Origin: Edaphobacter sp.
Lineage (GTDB): Bacteria; Acidobacteriota; Terriglobia; Terriglobales; Acidobacteriaceae
Reading direction: 5' to 3'
DNA: 64,000 nucleotides
Assembly (NCBI GenBank): GCA_025462645.1
Contig: JAOAPB010000062.1
Coordinates: 1-64,000 of the forward strand
How positions within the stretch are numbered: position 1 is the stretch's first letter; each line of letters starts with the position of its first letter. Under the pieces are notes generated by a model. That model saw only the letters and a list, made by a program, of their open reading frames with translations. It was not told where the DNA came from and made no database searches. Positions 15,211 to 25,385 of this stretch are shown here, piece after piece. The position numbers and the translations under genes were made by a program.

Positions 15211-17871
15211 ATGTTCAAGGAATTACTGACACGGCTTCGCTTCCTTTTCGTTCGCAGAACACATCGCGAAGTCGATGAAGAACTGCAATTCCATCTAGAA
15301 CAGCAGACTGAGATAAATATTGCCGCCGGAATGACTCCGCAGGAGGCACGGAGGCAGGCCATGATTGCCTTCGGCGGAGTGGAGCGCGCACGCGATCAAT
15401 CTCACGAACAACATCCCAGCTATCTATTGGAGACCCTTATTCAAGACATCCGCTACAGTCTTCGCGGCTTCCGTCGCAATCCGGTCTTCACTGTCACCAT
15501 AGTCGCAACCCTCATGCTCGGTATCGGAGCAACCACAGCAGTCTTTAGCGTGGTAGATCGAATCCTATTTCGCCCACTTCCTTACTCAAATGCCGACCGT
15601 CTCGTCTCGGTAGGTCTGGTACATTCGCTCGAAACCGAGTTCATGCTGGGCTACTTTTACTACGACTGGCAGCGGAATCAAAAGCCTTTTGAGGCGCTCA
15701 CCTCCGAGGATGCCAACACGGGCGAGTGCGACCTCAGCGAGAGAAATCCCGCGCAACTCAGCTGTGAGTCCGTGGAAGGGGATTTTCTGCCTACCCTGGG
15801 CATCTCACCTATCCTGGGACGCAATTTTCTGCCGGAAGAAGATCTCCCCAACGGGCCAAGGGTAGCTCTCATCTCCTATGGCCTATGGCTTAATCACTAC
15901 AACTTGGATCGCGGCATCCTGAACAAGACGATTGACATCGACGGCAATCCAGTGAGAGTGGTCGGCGTGTTACCCAAAGACTTTGAGATGCCCAGACTTC
16001 AAACCGCCGACGTACTGTTTCCAAAGACTATTGACGAGGCGGCCGACCGCGCATCGAACGGTGGTCTTGGAGGCCCAAGACGGGCCTTTGCCCGACTCAA
16101 ACCCGGAGTAAGCATTCAGCAAGCCGAGGCGGAGTTGCAGCCCCTCTTTCAACAGGCTTTGAAGCAGATCCCGTCGGATATTCGTTACGACTTCCATCTC
16201 AGAGTTCGCTCCCTACGCGACCGACAGATGCAGGAAGTACGCATGACAGCGTGGGTTCTTCTGGGCGCTGTTCTCGCGGTGCTGCTCATCGCCTGCGCCA
16301 ACGTGGCGAGCCTCCTCATGGCACGTGGTGCAATCCGGCAACGCGAACTCGCAGTTCGTTCCGCCCTCGGAGCCAGCCGCGCCAGGCTTGCCCGCCAGGC
16401 ATTTACCGAATCCCTTCTACTATCAATCGCCGGAGCGATAACGGGATGCACTCTGGCAGAGGGCGTGCTGCAACTTTTCATCGCCATCGCCCCCGCAAAC
16501 ATTCCGTATCTTAACGAAATTCAACTCGACTTCCGAATAGTCTGCGTCACTGTCCTTCTTTCCATTCTTTGCGGCACGCTCTTCGGCCTCGCACCGGCGC
16601 TGCAGAAGCCACGCGGCGGAATGCTGAGTGGACGCTCTCTTACCTCCGTCTCCCATGCGATCGTGCGACAGTGGCTGGTCATCACACAGATTGCCGCGAG
16701 CATGGTCTTGCTGGCTGGTTCAATGCTCTTGTTGCGCAGCTACAGCAATCTCGAAGATCAGAATCTCGGCATGCGCACCGACAACACTTTCACTGCCAGC
16801 ATCACCTTGGGAGAGCACGCGTACTCCACGCCCGCAAGCCGGTTCAACTTCTTTCAACAACTAACCACACGACTCCGGTTCGGCCCCGGCATCTCTCTGG
16901 TTTCCGTCAGCGACTCCCTTCCTCCTGGTGCCGGTCACTTCGGTGGCCGTCTCGACGAGATCGTCGTTGCCGGAAGACCGCCTTCTAGCACAAGTGTCAC
17001 CGGAGTTGTAGCTTCACGTCTGGTCTCGCCTGAATACTTCCACGCTTTGGATATCCCCATGCTGCGGGGCGAGGGCTTCCGTGAAGAAGACATGACCGCA
17101 AGTCAACACACCATCGTCCTCAGCAAACGCCTTGCTGACCTGATCTTCCCGAACGAAAATCCCATTGGCCAGCAGATGCGGTTCGAGAAGCACACCGCCT
17201 CCGAGCCCTGGAGTGTCATCGTCGGAATTGCAGCAAACGTAAAGAACGGTGGCCTCACTAAGGAGGAGGTGCCCGAGTTTTACCGGCTCCGCCGAAATCT
17301 TCCAGGCGACTGGGACTGGGGTGGTATTTGGCGCAAAACCTCCGTCATCGCAGTCCGAAGCTCGTTGCCACCCGATCAGACTTCACGCTGGATTCGCTCG
17401 CAGGTCGCCGCGCTCGACCCGACCCTGCCGATTGACGTTGCCACCTTGCACCAGAGAGTCCGCAAACTCGCCGACCAACCCCGCTTTCAGACTCTCCTCG
17501 TCGGCTTCTTCGCCGCGACTGGCCTTGTTCTGGCACTCATAGGGCTTTACGGAGTGATCTCTTTCTTGGTCACACAGCGCACCCAGGAGATTGGTGTGCG
17601 CTCGGCATTGGGAGCGAACAAAAGCGATATTCTGCGGCTGGTGATGGGGCAGAGTCTGAGATTGGTTGTGGCGGGAACTGTACTTGGTCTGATTGCCGCA
17701 CTGGCGGCGACACGCGTTCTATCGAGCCAGCTGTTCGGCATCAGCGCGCACGATCCGGGTACGTTTGCCATCGTGACGTTGCTGCTGGTCCTTATTGCGC
17801 TGATGGCGACTCTACTGCCAGCAAGATCTGCTAGCAAAGTGAATCCGATTGTGGCTTTGCGATGCGAGTGA
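15211..17871 (+). CDS. ADOP-type ABC transporter permease
   Basis: An 886-residue protein of the acidobacterial duplicated orphan permease class. It starts with a ~75-residue cytoplasmic helical segment (FLFVRRTHREVDEELQFHLEQQ), then two FtsX/MacB units. Unit one has IRYSLRGFRRNPVFTVTIVATLMLGIGATTAVFSVVD and a periplasmic MacB-PCD domain. After RQRELAVRSALGASRARLARQ come further membrane helices and a second periplasmic domain, and unit two ends with EIGVRSALGANKSDILRLV and a C-terminal PARSASKVNPIVALR motif. No ATPase partner lies nearby. ATG 15211 follows GAGAGG and is co-directional with PadR. Confidence 0.95.
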   Translation: MFKELLTRLRFLFVRRTHREVDEELQFHLEQQTEINIAAGMTPQEARRQAMIAFGGVERARDQSHEQHPSYLLETLIQDIRYSLRGFRRNPVFTVTIVATLMLGIGATTAVFSVVDRILFRPLPYSNADRLVSVGLVHSLETEFMLGYFYYDWQRNQKPFEALTSEDANTGECDLSERNPAQLSCESVEGDFLPTLGISPILGRNFLPEEDLPNGPRVALISYGLWLNHYNLDRGILNKTIDIDGNPVRVVGVLPKDFEMPRLQTADVLFPKTIDEAADRASNGGLGGPRRAFARLKPGVSIQQAEAELQPLFQQALKQIPSDIRYDFHLRVRSLRDRQMQEVRMTAWVLLGAVLAVLLIACANVASLLMARGAIRQRELAVRSALGASRARLARQAFTESLLLSIAGAITGCTLAEGVLQLFIAIAPANIPYLNEIQLDFRIVCVTVLLSILCGTLFGLAPALQKPRGGMLSGRSLTSVSHAIVRQWLVITQIAASMVLLAGSMLLLRSYSNLEDQNLGMRTDNTFTASITLGEHAYSTPASRFNFFQQLTTRLRFGPGISLVSVSDSLPPGAGHFGGRLDEIVVAGRPPSSTSVTGVVASRLVSPEYFHALDIPMLRGEGFREEDMTASQHTIVLSKRLADLIFPNENPIGQQMRFEKHTASEPWSVIVGIAANVKNGGLTKEEVPEFYRLRRNLPGDWDWGGIWRKTSVIAVRSSLPPDQTSRWIRSQVAALDPTLPIDVATLHQRVRKLADQPRFQTLLVGFFAATGLVLALIGLYGVISFLVTQRTQEIGVRSALGANKSDILRLVMGQSLRLVVAGTVLGLIAALAATRVLSSQLFGISAHDPGTFAIVTLLLVLIALMATLLPARSASKVNPIVALRCE

Positions 17872-17942
17872 GTGCGGCATATCATCGGTTATCCATGGTT
17901 GATAACGTTGGCTTGTCGGAAGTAATCCCCGCGCCACAAATC

Positions 17943-18275
17943 TCAGTTGGCGATAAATCGCCGAGTCACTCCTTGAGCCGTGATGGGCAACCTGAATTCG
18001 GCTCCTCGCCAGTGAAGCCCTTTGGCTGAGATCAGTAGCTCGTCTCCTCTCATGACCTCGCTGCGTTCCCTCTAAAGGTACGAGGCAAGAGCCTCCGGAG
18101 GTTTTGCGTTTTCGGGATTGGATATATACGCAATCCACGAATAGTCTGGGCAGCGCCGCCAGAAGGCGTAGATGACAATCGTGAAGCCGGGCGATGCCCC
18201 GGTGAATGGGATTGCAAGCGAGACGGCGGGATCGAGCGGGCCGATCTGCACTTCTGGTCTGCGAGTTACAGGGCG
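17943..18275 (-). pseudogene. Gene remnant with in-frame stop
   Basis: The minus strand reads RPEVQIGPLDPAVSLAIPF, then TGASPGFTIVIYAFWRR and CPDYSWIAYISNPENAKP, hits TAG, and resumes in the same frame as RSEVMRGDELLISAKGLHW, ending at TGA 17943. Coding-like composition with one stop and no start suggests the 3' part of a dead gene downstream of the ThuA gene. Family unknown. Confidence 0.4.
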
Positions 18276-18287
18276 AGAGTATATTTC

Positions 18288-20087
18288 TTAGTTCTTTCTA
18301 TCCTCTGATTTCGCACCGAGTTCGGCACTAGGTGTAGTGTCTGCGGGCAAGTCGCCGATAATAAACTGCATGGCCGCGAGGAGAAACTCGTTCAGCTTTG
18401 CGTCCGTGAACATCTGCGGCGTATGGCCCATGGTGGAGAAGAATACCCGTCCTTTGCCATAACCCTTGATCCAGGCGACCGCGTAATCATTGTCCTGGCG
18501 AATGAAGGGAGCGTGGCCTGCGTTAAAGTCCGGCGTTTTTGCCATGTCAACGCTGAGGAGCACACGCACCTTGTCCCGTGAGTAGTATGCGCCCTGGGGG
18601 CCTGTGTCTGTCATACGGTAATATTCGTCGGTGTAGGTGAATGACTGGCTGCCGAATGCTTTGGTAAGAGGACTGTCCGGATCGTCGATTTTCACAGTCG
18701 CCGATTGAACGCGATGAGGTCCTTGTGACGCGCCGAGCATCTCCATGAATTCGGGCCAGAAAGCGGCGCTCCAACTCGCGGCGTGAATCCCGCCCAATCC
18801 GCCGCCTTCACGGACGAAGCGAAGCAACCCTGCTCGCACGGTGGGATCGGCCGAAATATCGGACTCTATGCTGTTCAGCATCACTGCGTCGAATTGCCGG
18901 ATCTTGTCGTACTTGAGATTGTCGAGATCATTGCTGAAGACCACCTCAAAAGCCCCGGTGGACTTGCCCATGAGCTCCAGCGCATAGTTAGCGTTCGGAA
19001 TGGGCGCATGTCCCATGTGTCCATCCATTATCAAAAGCTTCCTCGGTTTGATGGGCTTCGCGGGGGCCGTTCGCGGGATGGCTGCTTCGATCGCATGCTT
19101 GATATCGGGCGCCAGTTCCTCCGCTCCACGAATGGTCAATAGCTTGGACCTCCGGATCATGTAGTCGCCGAGAACCGGCAGAACCGCCTGTTCAAAACCA
19201 TCGACGGAACGCGCCAGGTCGGCGGTCGTATCCACGTCGCCGGTCGTATTCAGAGTGAAGAACAACGGTTTCACGCCGAGTTTGTACAGCTCCTGCAGAA
19301 GTTGTTTCGTACCCACAACGCCGCAGCCCAAAGGCATTTCGCGACTCGTGCCCTTGAGCGAACTTCTGTCGTGCAGACTCAGGGCCATCACTCTGTCTTT
19401 CAGCTGCGTCATGGCTCGTTGGGGATCGACCCCGTCCTGCAGCCAGTTGCCAACGTCCACTTGCACGCCGACGTGATTGCTCAGGCCTTGCAACTCCGCG
19501 AGGGTGCGTTTTGGATCGCCTCGGCTCTCTATCGCGAAGTTGATGTCGAATTCATTTGCAAGCTTATCGATCGCCGGCAGGGAGGCGGGCACCGCTGTGG
19601 AAACGATCATCTCGACGCCCATGGCCTTCGCGAACTCGAAAACCTTCCGGCTGGTGGCATCATCCGGCCCAAGCGTATCGACGCGATAGGCCAACATCTG
19701 TACATGGAACTTGCGCAGTCGGTTCTTCACGACGGTCAAGTCGGCAGGTGTCAAATTGTAATCTAGGTTCTTGCGGATCTCCGGGCTCACCCATTGAGTG
19801 TTCGAGCCTTCCACGTATCCCAATTCCAAATCGTCGATCCTGATCGCAGCCTCCGACAAAGTAAGTCCCTGAAAAGCACTGGAAGGCACGCCCACTTTCC
19901 AGTTCAGGAACTGTCCAAGTTCGACGATGGTGGGCACGCGCCACAGGGATCGGCCCACTGGGACCGGACCCCGGGGGCCCGAGGCTTGAGCCACAGTAGG
20001 GGCTGGAGAACCTGGCTGAGCGCATGCCGCCGTGCCGGCGGTCATCGCGATAAGCATCACACTCAGGAGCATCTTGTAACACTTCAT
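18288..20087 (-). CDS. Secreted TIM-barrel/ThuA fusion protein (copy 1)
   Basis: A 599-residue protein from ATG 20087 (GTG at 20099 also in frame). A signal peptide is visible (CYKMLLSVMLIAMTAGTAACAQ, with lipobox-like TAAC). Residues ~55-330 resemble xylose-isomerase-like TIM barrels (sugar phosphate isomerase/epimerase): WVSPEIRKNLDYNLTPADL, then VEMIVSTAVPASL and VGVQVDVGNWLQDG. Residues ~355-585 form a ThuA (trehalose-utilisation-like) class-I glutamine-amidotransferase-like fold: KLLIMDGHMGH, VVFSNDLDNLK, FVREGGGLGGIHAASW, GKGRVFFSTMGHTPQMF. Catalysis is unproven for ThuA. A paralogue is at 35468 and a decayed copy at 26138. Confidence 0.85.
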   Translation of the reverse strand: MKCYKMLLSVMLIAMTAGTAACAQPGSPAPTVAQASGPRGPVPVGRSLWRVPTIVELGQFLNWKVGVPSSAFQGLTLSEAAIRIDDLELGYVEGSNTQWVSPEIRKNLDYNLTPADLTVVKNRLRKFHVQMLAYRVDTLGPDDATSRKVFEFAKAMGVEMIVSTAVPASLPAIDKLANEFDINFAIESRGDPKRTLAELQGLSNHVGVQVDVGNWLQDGVDPQRAMTQLKDRVMALSLHDRSSLKGTSREMPLGCGVVGTKQLLQELYKLGVKPLFFTLNTTGDVDTTADLARSVDGFEQAVLPVLGDYMIRRSKLLTIRGAEELAPDIKHAIEAAIPRTAPAKPIKPRKLLIMDGHMGHAPIPNANYALELMGKSTGAFEVVFSNDLDNLKYDKIRQFDAVMLNSIESDISADPTVRAGLLRFVREGGGLGGIHAASWSAAFWPEFMEMLGASQGPHRVQSATVKIDDPDSPLTKAFGSQSFTYTDEYYRMTDTGPQGAYYSRDKVRVLLSVDMAKTPDFNAGHAPFIRQDNDYAVAWIKGYGKGRVFFSTMGHTPQMFTDAKLNEFLLAAMQFIIGDLPADTTPSAELGAKSEDRKN

Positions 20088-20232
20088 CACTGATCCCACG
20101 ATCGTTTCCTACTTATTCTTCGGCAAAGCAAAAACATAGTAACCCTGAGCCTCAGGCTTTCCGGGCCCCGCAGCGCCGGGCTCTCCGTTGGCATGTAAGA
20201 AGAAGGCGACATACTCGCGTCCTCCCACTTCA
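19142..20232 (-). repeat. Segmental duplication, intact-side copy
   Basis: This segment (the N-terminal part of the ThuA fusion plus the 3' end of a PQQ dehydrogenase) recurs in degraded form at about 26161-26982 with the same order and orientation. The right breakpoint is at 20232, where the two copies diverge after CCCACTTCA. Confidence 0.75.
20109..20232 (-). pseudogene. 3' tail of PQQ dehydrogenase (duplicate)
   Basis: The last ~40 codons of the PQQ dehydrogenase at 26855 are repeated here nearly identically (GREYVAFFLHANGEPGAAGP, then GKPEAQGYYVFALPKNK, TAG at 20109). The rest of the gene is absent. Its first bases supply the TGA stop of the fucosidase-like gene at 20230, so the junction lies exactly there. 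Confidence 0.85.
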
Positions 20233-21717
20233 CTGTTTGCGAATGGCGCGTCCGACTTCCCGCAACAGCGCTAGGGATTTCGGGGATACGCTTCCATCGT
20301 CGTACATGAGAAGATTCCAGCTCAATGCTTCGTCGCGTTCTGCCGCATCCAACGCACGCTTGACTGCTCTTTCAGTGGTAAAGTGCGGGGCTTGGATCTG
20401 AGTATCCGGATTATTAATCCCCCAATCCGGTCCATCCATTTGAAAGCAGCCATGCGACTGGAGATCCTTGAATGGACCGCTTGGCCAAATACCCTTGGCT
20501 GACACTGGAAGTTCACTACTGCCGGTGAAGCCCTCGCCGAACTGGAAATCCTGAAAGTCGGTTCCGCGTGCCTGCATCCACGGATTGTACGAAATGATGC
20601 GAGACTTGTTGCCCGCCTTGGCGGCTTCGCCTAGCTTCTCATATGGAGCCGGATAATAAATGAGTTCATCGTCGAACATCCAGCCGGCGAGCCGATCGCC
20701 ATAGCGTTCCCCCACCTCTTGCAGGATGGAACACCAGTTATCGTAGAAATTGGATTGCTGGGCAAAAGTTAGTGGATTCAAGGATGGCGTGGTAACACTG
20801 GATACCGGTCCCTCGGCACCAAGATGGTAATAGAGAATGAGCGGGATCCTTCTCTTGGCGAGCGCATTTGCAATCTCTCCTATAAGATCTCGCCTTGAGG
20901 TGTGACCCGGAAGAAGACTTTCAATGGCTCGAATTGGTGCCGGGAAATAATACGTTGCCCACGTTGCGGACCAAATTGCATACCCTGCGCCGGTTGATTC
21001 CACTAGCTCAGCGAATTTTTCTACATCAAAGTCGTCTGCAAACTGTGGCCATGTCTTTTTTGAACCTTCTGGAGGATAAGCCCATTCTCCACACTGGCAC
21101 ATGAAACCGAACTTCGCGCCACTGAGCCAACTAGCATCGGACCGAAAGGCCTTAATACGGGCATTCATGGCTGGACGCTCATGTATGTTCAACAACTCAA
21201 GGGCCTTGAATGCGCCCCCTATCGTTGGTGTCGCAATAGAGTGGGCAAGTCGGATGCGGATAGTGCTAATACCCTGAGGAAGCTTTAAAGGCGACGCGAG
21301 AGTGATGCGGTCCCAATTGTAGTGACCCTTCTCAGATTCCGTAGTGGTGCATTGCAATCGATTCCTTGGACCCTCAAGATTGATTAAGCTTCCAGCTGGT
21401 GCACTGATCATAAGTGTGACTTCGTAATCGCCGGCATGTTTGGCAACTACGCTCCATTCAAACAACTGCTGGGTATCGTTCCAACCTTCTACCCAGAAGT
21501 GTTTTCCGCCCTGGTGACCTGGTACGCGTTTGACGTGAAGCCCGGGAGTGATCCGAGCGCCATACGATACCAGATATGTAATACCGGAGGGCTGAATAGC
21601 TATTGTGGGCGAATCTGAATAGAGTGACTGGGATTCTTTAGGCAGGGAGAAATACAAGCCAGATGCGGCCAGATTTCGAGTAAACGAGCGGCGTGTAATC
21701 TTGGTTAAGTCCCGCAT
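20230..21717 (-). CDS. Secreted GH29-like alpha-L-fucosidase-type protein
   Basis: A 495-residue protein with a Tat-type start (TRRSFTRNLAASGLYF). Residues ~40-180 are a beta-rich carbohydrate-binding-like module (FEWSVVAKHAGDYEVTLMIS). The rest resembles the GH29 TIM barrel: GAKFGFMCQCGEWAYPP, then DDFDVEKFAELVESTGAGYAIWSATWATYYFPAP, LILYYHLGAEG and RLAGWMFDDELIYY, where FDDE may hold the nucleophile Asp (inference). The C-terminus ends at a duplication breakpoint and may be altered. With L-fuconate dehydratase nearby, hydrolysis of fucosides is the likely role; other exo-glycosidase activity is possible. Confidence 0.65.
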   Translation of the reverse strand: MRDLTKITRRSFTRNLAASGLYFSLPKESQSLYSDSPTIAIQPSGITYLVSYGARITPGLHVKRVPGHQGGKHFWVEGWNDTQQLFEWSVVAKHAGDYEVTLMISAPAGSLINLEGPRNRLQCTTTESEKGHYNWDRITLASPLKLPQGISTIRIRLAHSIATPTIGGAFKALELLNIHERPAMNARIKAFRSDASWLSGAKFGFMCQCGEWAYPPEGSKKTWPQFADDFDVEKFAELVESTGAGYAIWSATWATYYFPAPIRAIESLLPGHTSRRDLIGEIANALAKRRIPLILYYHLGAEGPVSSVTTPSLNPLTFAQQSNFYDNWCSILQEVGERYGDRLAGWMFDDELIYYPAPYEKLGEAAKAGNKSRIISYNPWMQARGTDFQDFQFGEGFTGSSELPVSAKGIWPSGPFKDLQSHGCFQMDGPDWGINNPDTQIQAPHFTTERAVKRALDAAERDEALSWNLLMYDDGSVSPKSLALLREVGRAIRKQ

Positions 21718-21910
21718 AAGTAGTTAATCCTGACGAGTCATCTTGAAGTTGCAACAGAGTCGGTTGATGAGTATCAGCGCTCTAAAGGTGCTGACATTGT
21801 TGTGTGCAACTATTTCCTTTTGGTCTTGTAGTGGTTCAGATCTAATGCATGACTCGGTCGCTATTGCAATTGGATCCGAAAACTGTTCTACGAGTATCGT
21901 CACGGAGATG

Positions 21911-21942
21911 ATGCATAAAGGTTGGATAAGGCCTTTATGCAT
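21911..21942. other. Hairpin between receptor and fucosidase-like gene
   Basis: ATGCATAAAGG (21911-21921) pairs with CCTTTATGCAT (21932-21942) around a 10-base loop. No T-run follows on either strand, so a terminator is uncertain. The surrounding 21718-21976 has no supported gene. Confidence 0.35.
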
Positions 21943-21976
21943 CCCTACAAATTGGATAAAAACAAAGTCCAATTCG

Positions 21977-24900
21977 CTAAAATAATAGTTTCACTGCCAG
22001 TTGCATGATTCGTTCAGTGCTTCTTTCTGAGCTGACCGTTCCAAAGGTACTTGTGGTGCTTATGTTTGTGCCCGGCGTTCCGTAGGTGAGGTGGTTGAGA
22101 GCATTGAACGCCTCCGCCCTAAACTGAAGCTGTCCAAACCTTTCCAAAGGAAAGTTCTTGAAGACGGATGCGTCGAGGTTTTGGAAGCCATCCGCTCGCA
22201 GATCATTACGACCCTCCGTGCCGAATGTATATTGCGCTGGAGCGGTAAATGCCGATGTATTGAACCATTGACTGCGAGTTGGTCGGGTCAACTGTGGATT
22301 GCCCACACGATTCAATCTGTAACCGGAGTTTCCAGTATTTGCGATGTCTCCCGAGATAGTCAGATTGTAGGGAAGGCCGGACGTATTCGCGTAAATCCCG
22401 TTGACCTGCCATCCAGCGATGACCGCGTTCAAAACTTTATTATTCACATTGAGAGCGCGCCCTTTGCCAATCGGCAACTCGTAGGTTGCACTGATAGACA
22501 GGTTTTGCGGCAAGTCGTAACCGGCCACACTCCAGTCTCTTTGCAGATGGTACGGGTCCTGTTCTGAGCATCCTTCGACGCCAAAGAAGCCGTCACAAGC
22601 AAGGTCCATCGTCTTCGACCATGTGTAGGAGATGATGTATTGAAGACCATGTGAAGGTGCCTGGCTGAGTCTCACCTCGAGTCCGTTATACGAAGCTCCG
22701 CCATTGCTGCGGTCATAGTGGGTCGGTGTGATGTACGGAAATGGTCGCCGGGCGGCAACTGTCGCTGCATTTCCAGGGCCCGGGGTAAGGGCAACGTTGT
22801 AGAGGCCACCACCCGTTGGAAGCCGAACGCTGTGTGAGCCTACGTAGTCTATATCCAAAGTCGTCTTTGCATTTAGCTGCTGTTGGAACCCGAGATTCCA
22901 TTGCTCTGAATATGGATTCTTGGCGTTAGGATCTCTGTAGTACTGTGACTGAGTGAAAGGGTTCGCCGCAGGTAATGCCGTGACGCCACTGAGTGGACTC
23001 TCAGCAGTGACTGTGGGTATCCCCGTTAAGGGAGTCTGATTTTGCGCTGAATTTTGCGCTACGGAAGGCCAATCGCCCCCTATGCCCTGTACGGTCTGAC
23101 GAATACCTGCCCACTCATCGAAGAATAGGCCAACGGCTCCACGGACAACGCTACGTTGATTAACTTGATACGCAAAGCCAATACGGGGCTGCCAGTTGTC
23201 ATATGAATTCCGCCACAGGTGGCCGTCTGGGGAGACAATCACATTTGGAACAGAACTCAACCCGCCGGGAATACATGGTGCTTTGCCTAATTGGCTGCAT
23301 GAATCTACTGCACGCTGAAGAATATAGGTTCCGTTGGAGAAGTCGACTTCCCCAATAGCATCACTGTTATTCTGGCTGCTTCCAAAGCGAGGCCAGAACA
23401 TCAAGTCATATCTCATGCCGAGATTGATTGTCAGAGATGGTAGCGCTTTCCATTGATCCTGTATGTAGGCACCGAACATTTTCTGTCCATTGACCGGTGC
23501 AACAGTCGCTCTCTTGCTTGAACTATCAGGAGTTCCAAGCAGGAAGGAGGCATATGCGTCGCCAGTATTAGCTATGGTGGGGCTCGCCGTCTGAGAAGAG
23601 GTGAAGGACACCGTTGCGCCGAGGCTGACAAGGCTGAATGAATCTCTCTGGAAAATACCGCCCGCTTGGATCAAGTGCTTCCCTAGGACCTTCGAGAAAT
23701 CTGCATTCCACTGGTAAACGCTGGAAAGAGGAGTGTTATCGCTTAGACTTTCTCCACCTGAAGTATAGCCAGTTATGGAAACTCCTGGCACCAGGCAGTC
23801 CGGGCTAGCTCCATAGGAGGCATAGCCACACGCAAAGCTCTGCGAAAAGGGCACTTTAGCGAGGAGTTCAGTTGAGCTGCCTTGCGTATAGTGAGCCAAT
23901 TGATTGTTCCCGATGAAATTGTGACCGAACTGAACGTCTAACGTGGTGGTCGAATTAAAGGTATGCAGATAATTGAAAGCATAGTTATTCGCTGTAACCT
24001 TCCTTTCGGTTAGCAATCCAGGGAACCCTCCCGAGGTTGTAGACGGCTGTGCCATCGCTGTGTAGCGAAAGAACATTGAGTTGCTTTGGTTGATAACCTC
24101 GTCCAAACGAGCACTGTACTGATTCTGGTGTCTGTTGATTGGTGTCGTATCAATAAAATTTCCGGATGCCGCAGAAGTATTAGGCTGAGGCAGCAACAGC
24201 TTGGCATAAGCCAACATTGTTGGATCGAACCGGCTAGTCGGTATTTGATTTCCAGGGAAGGGATTACGTATATAGCTTTGTGGATTCGCAGGATCAGGTC
24301 TCGTAGAATATGGATCATAAAGCTGCGCTTTCACCGCGCTAAAGTCACCCCCCAACTCCGCTGGGGTTCCGGTTAATTTAACAGATGACGCAGAATTAGT
24401 CGTAAGCCGGAAAGCCTCATAACTACCGAAGAAGAAGGTTTTGCCGCGCCCATTATAGACATGCGGAATCAAAACGGGTCCTCCAAGATTGAGGCCATAC
24501 TGGTTCTGATTAAGCGGGAGCTTAGAAAATGTAATGGGATTAGCCGCACCCAAAACGGCATTTCTATTAAATTCCCAAATCGCACCATGTAACCTGTTCG
24601 TTCCTGACTTGGTGACTACGTTGATTATGCCTCCCGTGACGCCACCGAACTGGGCCTGATCGTTATGAGACTGGACCTTAAATTCTTGGATATCATCAGC
24701 TATTGGAGAGACTGCGAAGGTGCTAAAGACATCTTCGTTGTCGTTGATTCCGTCCAACATAAAGTAATTGCTCCGATTGCTAGCGCCGTGCATTGCAGGA
24801 AAGTAAGCACCGCCGAGAGCTGAGGCTTGGCCCCCGTTGGCATTCTGCGATGTGTTTGCACGGCTTGCCCCCGGGGTTAGGGTTAAAAGTTGGGTAAACT

Positions 24901-25360
24901 GACGTCCATTCAATGGCAAATCACTCACGGTTTGATGACCGATTACAGTGCCCAACTCCGCAGTGGAAGTCTCCAATTGAGCCGCAGCCGCATCGACTGT
25001 GACTGTCTCCGTTTGAGCGCCAGACTTAAGTCTGAAATCTATTGTTATGGTCTGATTTACTTGAAGGACAATGCCGGTTTCATTGGTCGTTGCGAAACTA
25101 TTCTTGCGAGCTGACATCGTGTATGTCCCTGGCGGAATATTTGGAAAAACGTAGACGCCGCTCGCATTGCTCGTAACCTCCCGCTCTATCGATGTCGCGA
25201 CATTCGAGATAACGATGGAGGCACCTGATATGACAGCTCCCGTAGAATCTAGAACTGTGCCATTGATAGCGCCAGTTGACTGTTGAGCAAGGCTACTTGC
25301 GTTCAACAAAATTAGTAGGCTTAGTCCCAAACAGAACCGGAGAGAGAATTTCTTGAGCAT
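21977..25360 (-). CDS. Oar-like TonB-dependent receptor
   Basis: An 1127-residue outer membrane receptor starting at ATG 25360, after GGAGG. It has a signal peptide (LRFCLGLSLLILLNASSLAQ), a CnaB/carboxypeptidase-regulatory domain (GAINGTVLDSTGAVISGASI to about residue 110), a plug (SDLPLNGRQFTQLLTLTPG, then GINDNEDVF and GGIINVVTKSGTN), and a long beta-barrel ending in the outer-membrane-type aromatic residue (QLAVKLLF). Oar-like receptors are expanded in Acidobacteriota and are thought to import oligosaccharides or peptides. Location next to sugar enzymes suggests glycan uptake (inference). Confidence 0.95.
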   Translation of the reverse strand: MLKKFSLRFCLGLSLLILLNASSLAQQSTGAINGTVLDSTGAVISGASIVISNVATSIEREVTSNASGVYVFPNIPPGTYTMSARKNSFATTNETGIVLQVNQTITIDFRLKSGAQTETVTVDAAAAQLETSTAELGTVIGHQTVSDLPLNGRQFTQLLTLTPGASRANTSQNANGGQASALGGAYFPAMHGASNRSNYFMLDGINDNEDVFSTFAVSPIADDIQEFKVQSHNDQAQFGGVTGGIINVVTKSGTNRLHGAIWEFNRNAVLGAANPITFSKLPLNQNQYGLNLGGPVLIPHVYNGRGKTFFFGSYEAFRLTTNSASSVKLTGTPAELGGDFSAVKAQLYDPYSTRPDPANPQSYIRNPFPGNQIPTSRFDPTMLAYAKLLLPQPNTSAASGNFIDTTPINRHQNQYSARLDEVINQSNSMFFRYTAMAQPSTTSGGFPGLLTERKVTANNYAFNYLHTFNSTTTLDVQFGHNFIGNNQLAHYTQGSSTELLAKVPFSQSFACGYASYGASPDCLVPGVSITGYTSGGESLSDNTPLSSVYQWNADFSKVLGKHLIQAGGIFQRDSFSLVSLGATVSFTSSQTASPTIANTGDAYASFLLGTPDSSSKRATVAPVNGQKMFGAYIQDQWKALPSLTINLGMRYDLMFWPRFGSSQNNSDAIGEVDFSNGTYILQRAVDSCSQLGKAPCIPGGLSSVPNVIVSPDGHLWRNSYDNWQPRIGFAYQVNQRSVVRGAVGLFFDEWAGIRQTVQGIGGDWPSVAQNSAQNQTPLTGIPTVTAESPLSGVTALPAANPFTQSQYYRDPNAKNPYSEQWNLGFQQQLNAKTTLDIDYVGSHSVRLPTGGGLYNVALTPGPGNAATVAARRPFPYITPTHYDRSNGGASYNGLEVRLSQAPSHGLQYIISYTWSKTMDLACDGFFGVEGCSEQDPYHLQRDWSVAGYDLPQNLSISATYELPIGKGRALNVNNKVLNAVIAGWQVNGIYANTSGLPYNLTISGDIANTGNSGYRLNRVGNPQLTRPTRSQWFNTSAFTAPAQYTFGTEGRNDLRADGFQNLDASVFKNFPLERFGQLQFRAEAFNALNHLTYGTPGTNISTTSTFGTVSSERSTERIMQLAVKLLF

Positions 25361-25385
25361 CACAACCTCCAAGCTTAGTAAGTAA

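Noticed and set aside
21911-21942. Intrinsic terminator of the receptor gene
   Set aside because: Hairpin lacks a T-run on either side; listed only as a hairpin.
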